The notes under the pieces: generated by a model | What the model was told of the DNA's origin: nothing | The model's database searches: none | Seen by the model: the letters and a program-made list of their open reading frames with translations, nothing else | From: Armatimonadota bacterium | GTDB taxonomy: Bacteria; Armatimonadota; Zipacnadia; Zipacnadales; FEN-943 | Direction of reading: 5' to 3' | Assembly (NCBI GenBank): GCA_029777735.1 | Contig: JAKORR010000667.1 | Span: forward strand, 1 to 9,524 | DNA: 9,524 nucleotides | Shown here: in pieces, positions 6,122-9,524 of the stretch | Numbering within the stretch: position 1 is the first letter of the stretch | How the letters are laid out: each line of letters opens with the position of its first letter | Made by a program: the position numbers and the translations under genes

Positions 6122-8629
6122 TCACCGTCGCTTCGTAAGCAGTCCGATTTTGCTCGCGCTGATGGGGCGAAAGCCCAGCTTGAAGGCCGGGGAGTCGGGG
6201 CGCAGGGCGTAGTTGTCGTGCGCTGGGTCCACGAACAGCGGGTCCGCGATCACCGAGTGGACATCGAAACCCTTCTTTTGCCATTCATCGAAGTTTGTAG
6301 CGCCCGCCCCACGGACCACCAAGGGTCCACCCCCGGCGCAGTAGTACAGGTTGTAGTCGGCCGTGAGTGCCTCTTGGGTCAGGGCGCCGGCGGCGATCAG
6401 TGCTGCCTTGGGGTCTGTGTAGTAGACGATGTTCCTGTTCACACGGGCGCCCGTGATGTTGTTCTGGAAGTTAGCGATGTAGAGCTGGCTCGTGGCGCCT
6501 TCGACGAGGATGTTGTTCTCCACGACGTTGTCCTTGCCGCCCTGGAGCATTACGCCGCCGTTGTGATTTCTGTAGACGATATTGTCGGTGACGGTGTAGC
6601 CCCCGGCGTAGGAGTCCAAGTAGATGCCCCACGAGAGGAAGGTGGGCACACCGCTGGTGGAGGAGTACCCGATGACGTCGCCCACGATGTTGTGGCTGAT
6701 GACACTGTGGCTGCGGAACTCCTTGTCGTGCTGGGTCACCTCGATGCCGCCGGTGTCGTAGGTCTCAGTGTTGAGGTCATACATTTGGTTGTACTCGATC
6801 CTGTTGCGCGAGCCAGGGTTTTTCAGACTGATACCGTAGCGCGACATGGTGTGGATGAGGTTGTGGGAGACGACGTTATCGCTGGCGCCAGGCCCCTGGA
6901 GAATCACGCCGCCGATGTGCTTGTAGACCAGGCCGCAGTGGTGGATATAGTTATCGGAGATGGTGTTGCCTGCCGAGTCCAGGATCAGGACGCCGCCCTC
7001 GGCACTCTGGGCGATGTCGCAGGTGACGACGGAGTTGCGTTCGCCGCCCTTGATGCACACAGCATACTTGCCGGTGTTGAGGAACCGGCAGCGCTCGATG
7101 CGGCAGTCGGTGGCGCCTTCGAGGTACACGGCGCCGTCCTTGCCCATGCCGTAGCCCACACAACCGTCGTCGGGCGAGTAGTCCGTGTTCTTGATGACCA
7201 GGCCGGAGAGGCGTAGGTGACTGACGCTGCCCTTGCCCTCGGCGTCTGGGGTAAACTGGAAGAGACGGCCCACGGCGGGGGCAATAACCTCGCTCTCAGG
7301 GCTCAGGGGTTTGCTGGGCCACAGCCGCAGGACGCCCGTGCTCGGGTCCAGATACCACTCACCGGGGCTGTCAAGCAGCTCGGGCACGTTCTCGACAAAG
7401 AACCGGTCGCCCGTCCGCAGCAGGGCGACACACTCCGGGCCGCTGACCGTGACGGTACCGGTTGCCTCATCCACCGACGCCAGCCGTACGATTTCCTTGA
7501 AGGCCCGACAGCAGTCCGAGGGAAAGATGTGAATCTCCGGGTCGGGCAACTTGGCCCAGTCGGCCTTTACTACGCCGGGCTTGACGGAGAAGCGGGTTTT
7601 GTGCCCGCCGCCGACTGAGACTGTGAGTTGTGGGCCATTGTAGGCCACGAAGTCCTCGGCCTGGATGAGGAGAAGGTGCTTGCCCGGGGCGGGGTTCTTG
7701 AGTTCCTCTCCCTCGGGCACCCATTGGGCATCGTCCGAGAGGGCAAAGGCCTCGAGGTCCAGCCCGCCGCCCTTGAGGTTTTGCCAGCGCAGCCTGTGCT
7801 TTCCGGCCTTCAGGTTGAGGGTGGCGGAGTGAGACCAGCGGAAGATGGACCAGCCACCGGTGTCGGGCAGTGCCATCAGCGGCACGAGCTCACCTCCGTC
7901 CACGCTGATGGCCGTGCGCCCCGCCATGTCGGTGTTGCCGTGGGGCTGGTTTAGAGCTCCGTAGTACACCCAGAACCGGTACTCGCCGTCGGCGGGAACG
8001 TTGATCTCGTAGTCCATCCAATCGCCGACGTTGTGGATGCAACCCACCACCTGTCCGAATCCGCTTTTCTGACGCTCGACGTAATGGAAGCCCTTGCGGT
8101 AGGGATCGGAGGGATCGAAGTTCGGGTCGCGCGCTCGAATCTGGCGCTGGTCGTCCACGAAGAGCTGGCGGAAGTACCACTGGCCCGCTTTGGCTTCCGG
8201 GAGGAAGGCAGCCAAGACCTGTCCCTTCTCGGGCTTGAGGTTCGTGATTTTCCTACCGCCGCAGAGCACCGGCGTCTCGCCCGGGTAGGCGACGTAGGAT
8301 AGGGGGCACTGCTCCGTGCCCGAGTCCTGGGGGGTGAAGGCAATCGTCTGGTCGATGTAGTAGGTACCTCCACGCAACTGTACCGTAACTGGGCGCGATA
8401 ACCCTCTGCGGGCCTTCAGGTCTCTGATCGCGTCGCGGGCGCGGGTGAGGGTGGCGAAGGGGCCGTCGGTGCGTGCGGGGTTGGGCTCGGCGAGGCGGCC
8501 GGACCACTGGTCGTTGCCGTTGGGGGCCACATAGTACACCATCGCGCTCTCGGCTGCGAAACTGGTAGCGCCGCAGAGGCCGAGGGCAACAGTCGCCACC
8601 AGGCCTCTCAAAGTGTGTCGTTGAGACAA
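6122..8629 (-). CDS. Secreted right-handed beta-helix protein, GH141-like, with CBM-like insert
   Basis: The 835-residue product has a signal peptide (Arg-rich start, hydrophobic stretch 9-20, likely cleavage near AFA/AES at 24-28). Residues 31-125 are the N-terminal module of this beta-helix group: VYYVAPNGNDQWSG, DGPFATLTRARDAIRDLK, VTVQLRGGTYYI and PQDSGT. Residues about 182-300 resemble a CBM6/35-type carbohydrate-binding domain (GDWMDYEINVPADGEYRFWV). The core resumes with GDRFFVENVPELLDSPGEWY (407-426). Parallel beta-helix coils run about 465-735, with repeated Asn-rich turns such as DNYIHHC, HNLIH, DNIVYRNHNGG and ENNILVEG. Module order resembles GH141 glycosidases; Asp625 (YDTGGIEV) and Asp672 (IYLDSYAGG) are possible catalytic acids, by analogy only. 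It likely cuts extracellular polysaccharide. The TTG start is fixed by AAGGAGG 7 nt upstream. It is divergent from the SGNH hydrolase gene. Confidence 0.9.
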   Translation of the reverse strand: MSQRHTLRGLVATVALGLCGATSFAAESAMVYYVAPNGNDQWSGRLAEPNPARTDGPFATLTRARDAIRDLKARRGLSRPVTVQLRGGTYYIDQTIAFTPQDSGTEQCPLSYVAYPGETPVLCGGRKITNLKPEKGQVLAAFLPEAKAGQWYFRQLFVDDQRQIRARDPNFDPSDPYRKGFHYVERQKSGFGQVVGCIHNVGDWMDYEINVPADGEYRFWVYYGALNQPHGNTDMAGRTAISVDGGELVPLMALPDTGGWSIFRWSHSATLNLKAGKHRLRWQNLKGGGLDLEAFALSDDAQWVPEGEELKNPAPGKHLLLIQAEDFVAYNGPQLTVSVGGGHKTRFSVKPGVVKADWAKLPDPEIHIFPSDCCRAFKEIVRLASVDEATGTVTVSGPECVALLRTGDRFFVENVPELLDSPGEWYLDPSTGVLRLWPSKPLSPESEVIAPAVGRLFQFTPDAEGKGSVSHLRLSGLVIKNTDYSPDDGCVGYGMGKDGAVYLEGATDCRIERCRFLNTGKYAVCIKGGERNSVVTCDIAQSAEGGVLILDSAGNTISDNYIHHCGLVYKHIGGVILQGPGASDNVVSHNLIHTMSRYGISLKNPGSRNRIEYNQMYDLNTETYDTGGIEVTQHDKEFRSHSVISHNIVGDVIGYSSTSGVPTFLSWGIYLDSYAGGYTVTDNIVYRNHNGGVMLQGGKDNVVENNILVEGATSQLYIANFQNNITGARVNRNIVYYTDPKAALIAAGALTQEALTADYNLYYCAGGGPLVVRGAGATNFDEWQKKGFDVHSVIADPLFVDPAHDNYALRPDSPAFKLGFRPISASKIGLLTKRR

Positions 8630-8636
8630 ACTATTC

Positions 8637-8643
8637 CCTCCTT
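8637..8643 (-). promoter_or_regulatory. Ribosome binding site that fixes the TTG start
   Basis: On the minus strand AAGGAGG is followed by 7 nt and TTG at 8627-8629. It is a full consensus Shine-Dalgarno sequence. The TTG start places a positively charged N-terminus directly before the hydrophobic signal segment, as expected. Confidence 0.85.
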
Positions 8644-8702
8644 TTCCCCGGCGGACTGCCGAGCAGGTTAAGACTCAGCAAGGACCGCTGTCTGAGATAG
8701 CC

Positions 8703-8731
8703 ATGATAGCACCCCTTAGCCCAGTGTCCAA
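8703..8731 (-). promoter_or_regulatory. Promoter candidate for the beta-helix gene, extended -10
   Basis: On the minus strand TTGGAC (8726-8731) is followed by a 17-nt spacer and TATCAT (8703-8708), which matches 5 of 6 consensus bases and is preceded by TGC, an extended -10 motif. The predicted start lies near 8696, giving a leader of about 65 nt before the TTG start codon. Confidence 0.5.
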
Positions 8732-8744
8732 GGAAAGGGGACTG
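8722..8744. repeat. Imperfect dyad overlapping the -35 element
   Basis: CAGTGTCC (8722-8729) and GGGGACTG (8737-8744) are inverted with one mismatch and one G-T wobble across a 7-nt centre. The dyad overlaps the -35 of the beta-helix promoter candidate, a plausible place for a repressor site. Confidence 0.3.
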
Positions 8745-8902
8745 TGGAGCAACCACGTCGTGCTGGGGTTGGCACGTCAGCTATTGGAATTCACACACAG
8801 GGGTCTGAGAGGCCCAGAGAGTTCGCCCAGGACGGCTGCGAACAGCGGGCCCATTTTCCAGGCACAGCCCTCTCCCCCTCTTTCCGCGTACACTAGGCCT
8901 GT

Positions 8903-8967
8903 GTGCCGGTGGGACCTTGCCCGGGTCTAAGGGTCCAGGTGTCGGTGGGCCCACGGTGCAAGGGCAC
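8903..8967. repeat. GC-rich cluster of direct and inverted repeats
   Basis: GCCGGTGGGACC (8905-8916) and GTCGGTGGGCCC (8941-8952) are direct repeats matching at 10 of 12 positions, 36 bp apart. GTGGGCCCAC (8945-8954) is a perfect palindrome. CCTTGC (8915-8920) pairs with GCAAGG (8958-8963), and GTGCC (8903-8907) with GGCAC (8963-8967). The block lies roughly 130-200 bp upstream of the SGNH start and could be an operator or structured DNA or RNA. Confidence 0.35.
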
Positions 8968-8991
8968 AGAGGAGTGTTTCTGTTTTGGCAC

Positions 8992-9020
8992 TTGAGACCA
9001 GCATGGGTGCTCAGGCTAAG
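8992..9020 (+). promoter_or_regulatory. Weak promoter candidate for the SGNH hydrolase gene
   Basis: TTGAGA (8992-8997, 5 of 6 consensus) is followed by a 17-nt spacer and GCTAAG (9015-9020, 3 of 6). The -35 is good but the -10 is poor, so this is only the best candidate found upstream of the gene. Confidence 0.25.
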
Positions 9021-9099
9021 TGGAGGCACAAGGAGCGAGGGGGCCGCTGTCGAAGCATACTTCCTGCACAGAGGCCCTAGCAGGAGAGATTTCGCAGAT

Positions 9100-9524
9100 A
9101 TGACATACGGAAGGCTTCTTTTCGCAGCGACGCTGATTCTGCATGCTCTGAGTGTTGTCGCCCAGGAGGCGCCCAAAGTGCCGCAGACCAACCTGGTATC
9201 CTTCTTCGAGAAGTGCAAGGCGGGTGGCTCTGTCACAGTGGCCTACATTGGCGGGTCCATCACGGCCCAGAACGGCTGGCGTCCTTTCACGACCAAGTGG
9301 CTCCAGGAGCAGTTCAAGGACGTGGAGATCAAGGAAGTCAACGCGGCGATCGGCGGTACCGGCTCCATGCTGGGAGTTTTCAGGCTGCAGAAGCACGTGC
9401 TGCAATATGATCCCGACCTGCTGTTCGTGGAGTTCGCGGTCAATGACGCGGGGATGCCCGATGATTCGGTGCTTGCCACCATGGAGGGCATAGTGCGCCA
9501 GGCCTGGGGACGCGAGAAGAAGCC
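9100..9524 (+). CDS. Secreted SGNH/GDSL-family hydrolase, N-terminal 141 residues (partial)
   Basis: The first 21 residues form a signal peptide (MTYGRLLFAATLILHALSVV, likely cleaved after Ala21). SGNH block I follows as AYIGGSIT (48-55) with nucleophile Ser53, block II as AAIGGTGS (82-89) with Gly86 as the oxyanion-hole residue, and block III as VEFAVND (110-116) with Asn115. Block V, with the catalytic Asp-x-x-His, lies beyond the right edge. The GGSIT form and secretion are common in carbohydrate esterases that remove acetyl or other acyl groups from plant or microbial polysaccharides; the substrate here is inference. The ATG at 9100-9102 is the only plausible start; its ribosome site (AGGAGAG, 9082-9088) is 11 nt upstream, slightly long. 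The gene is divergent from the beta-helix gene and may work on the same glycan. Confidence 0.92.
   Translation, partial: MTYGRLLFAATLILHALSVVAQEAPKVPQTNLVSFFEKCKAGGSVTVAYIGGSITAQNGWRPFTTKWLQEQFKDVEIKEVNAAIGGTGSMLGVFRLQKHVLQYDPDLLFVEFAVNDAGMPDDSVLATMEGIVRQAWGREKK

Larger units (their letters stand above)
8630..9099. other. Divergent intergenic region, beta-helix / SGNH hydrolase
   Basis: This 470-bp region has no gene I can support. It carries outward control signals for both neighbours: a fair minus-strand promoter at 8703-8731 with an imperfect dyad over its -35, a GC-rich block of direct and inverted repeats at 8903-8967, and a weak plus-strand promoter candidate at 8992-9020. The 5' leader of the SGNH gene would be about 75 nt. 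The frames that stay open here show no family motifs. Confidence 0.5.

Noticed and set aside
6020..7216. Plus-strand open frame of 398 codons
   Set aside because: It is antisense to the beta-helix gene; its Val/Asp/Ala-rich repeats are the mirror of the Asn/Ile/Val beta-helix coils.
8781..9236. Minus-strand open frame of 151 codons in the divergent intergenic region
   Set aside because: No motif; it overlaps the SGNH signal peptide and block I in antisense.

Overview
The window is a GC-rich bacterial chromosome segment with two core housekeeping genes complete (xseA, xseB), the first part of a third (dxs), and an accessory half of secreted or membrane proteins plus a small regulatory-looking unit. 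Start codons are mixed (ATG, GTG, TTG), and strong Shine-Dalgarno sequences decide several of them. The gene mix (non-mevalonate isoprenoid synthesis, a large secreted beta-helix protein with a carbohydrate-binding-like insert, an SGNH esterase, a GT-C-like membrane protein) suits an environmental polysaccharide-degrading bacterium of the Armatimonadota / Planctomycetota / Hydrogenedentota kind. That placement is inference from gene content only.

Layout. 1-3054 (minus): xseA, xseB and dxs lie in that order of transcription. The two exonuclease VII subunits are 82 bp apart and dxs follows after 140 bp; it runs out of the left edge. The ispA gene often found between xseB and dxs is absent. 3055-3377: divergent intergenic region. 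3378-4955 (plus): a polytopic GT-C-like membrane protein with a GTG start. 4956-5035: short convergent gap with a GC-rich hairpin.

5036-5769 (minus): a two-gene unit with an ATGA overlap, encoding a 74-residue unknown protein and a 170-residue helix-turn-helix protein ending in a His/Cys cluster. Upstream are a perfect 9-bp dyad that covers the first gene's Shine-Dalgarno sequence, a weak candidate promoter, and four direct repeats with an exact 11-bp period next to its -35 element. This is the most unusual part of the window: it looks like a self-contained, specifically regulated control unit that I cannot assign to a known family.

6122-8629 (minus): a secreted right-handed beta-helix protein resembling the GH141 type, with a CBM6/35-like insertion, a TTG start and a strong Shine-Dalgarno sequence. 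8630-9099: divergent intergenic region with a fair promoter for the beta-helix gene and several dyads. 9100-9524 (plus): the N-terminal part of a secreted SGNH/GDSL hydrolase, cut by the right edge. The last two genes are divergently transcribed and could act together on a decorated extracellular glycan, the esterase removing acyl groups and the beta-helix enzyme cutting sugar linkages. That pairing is inference.
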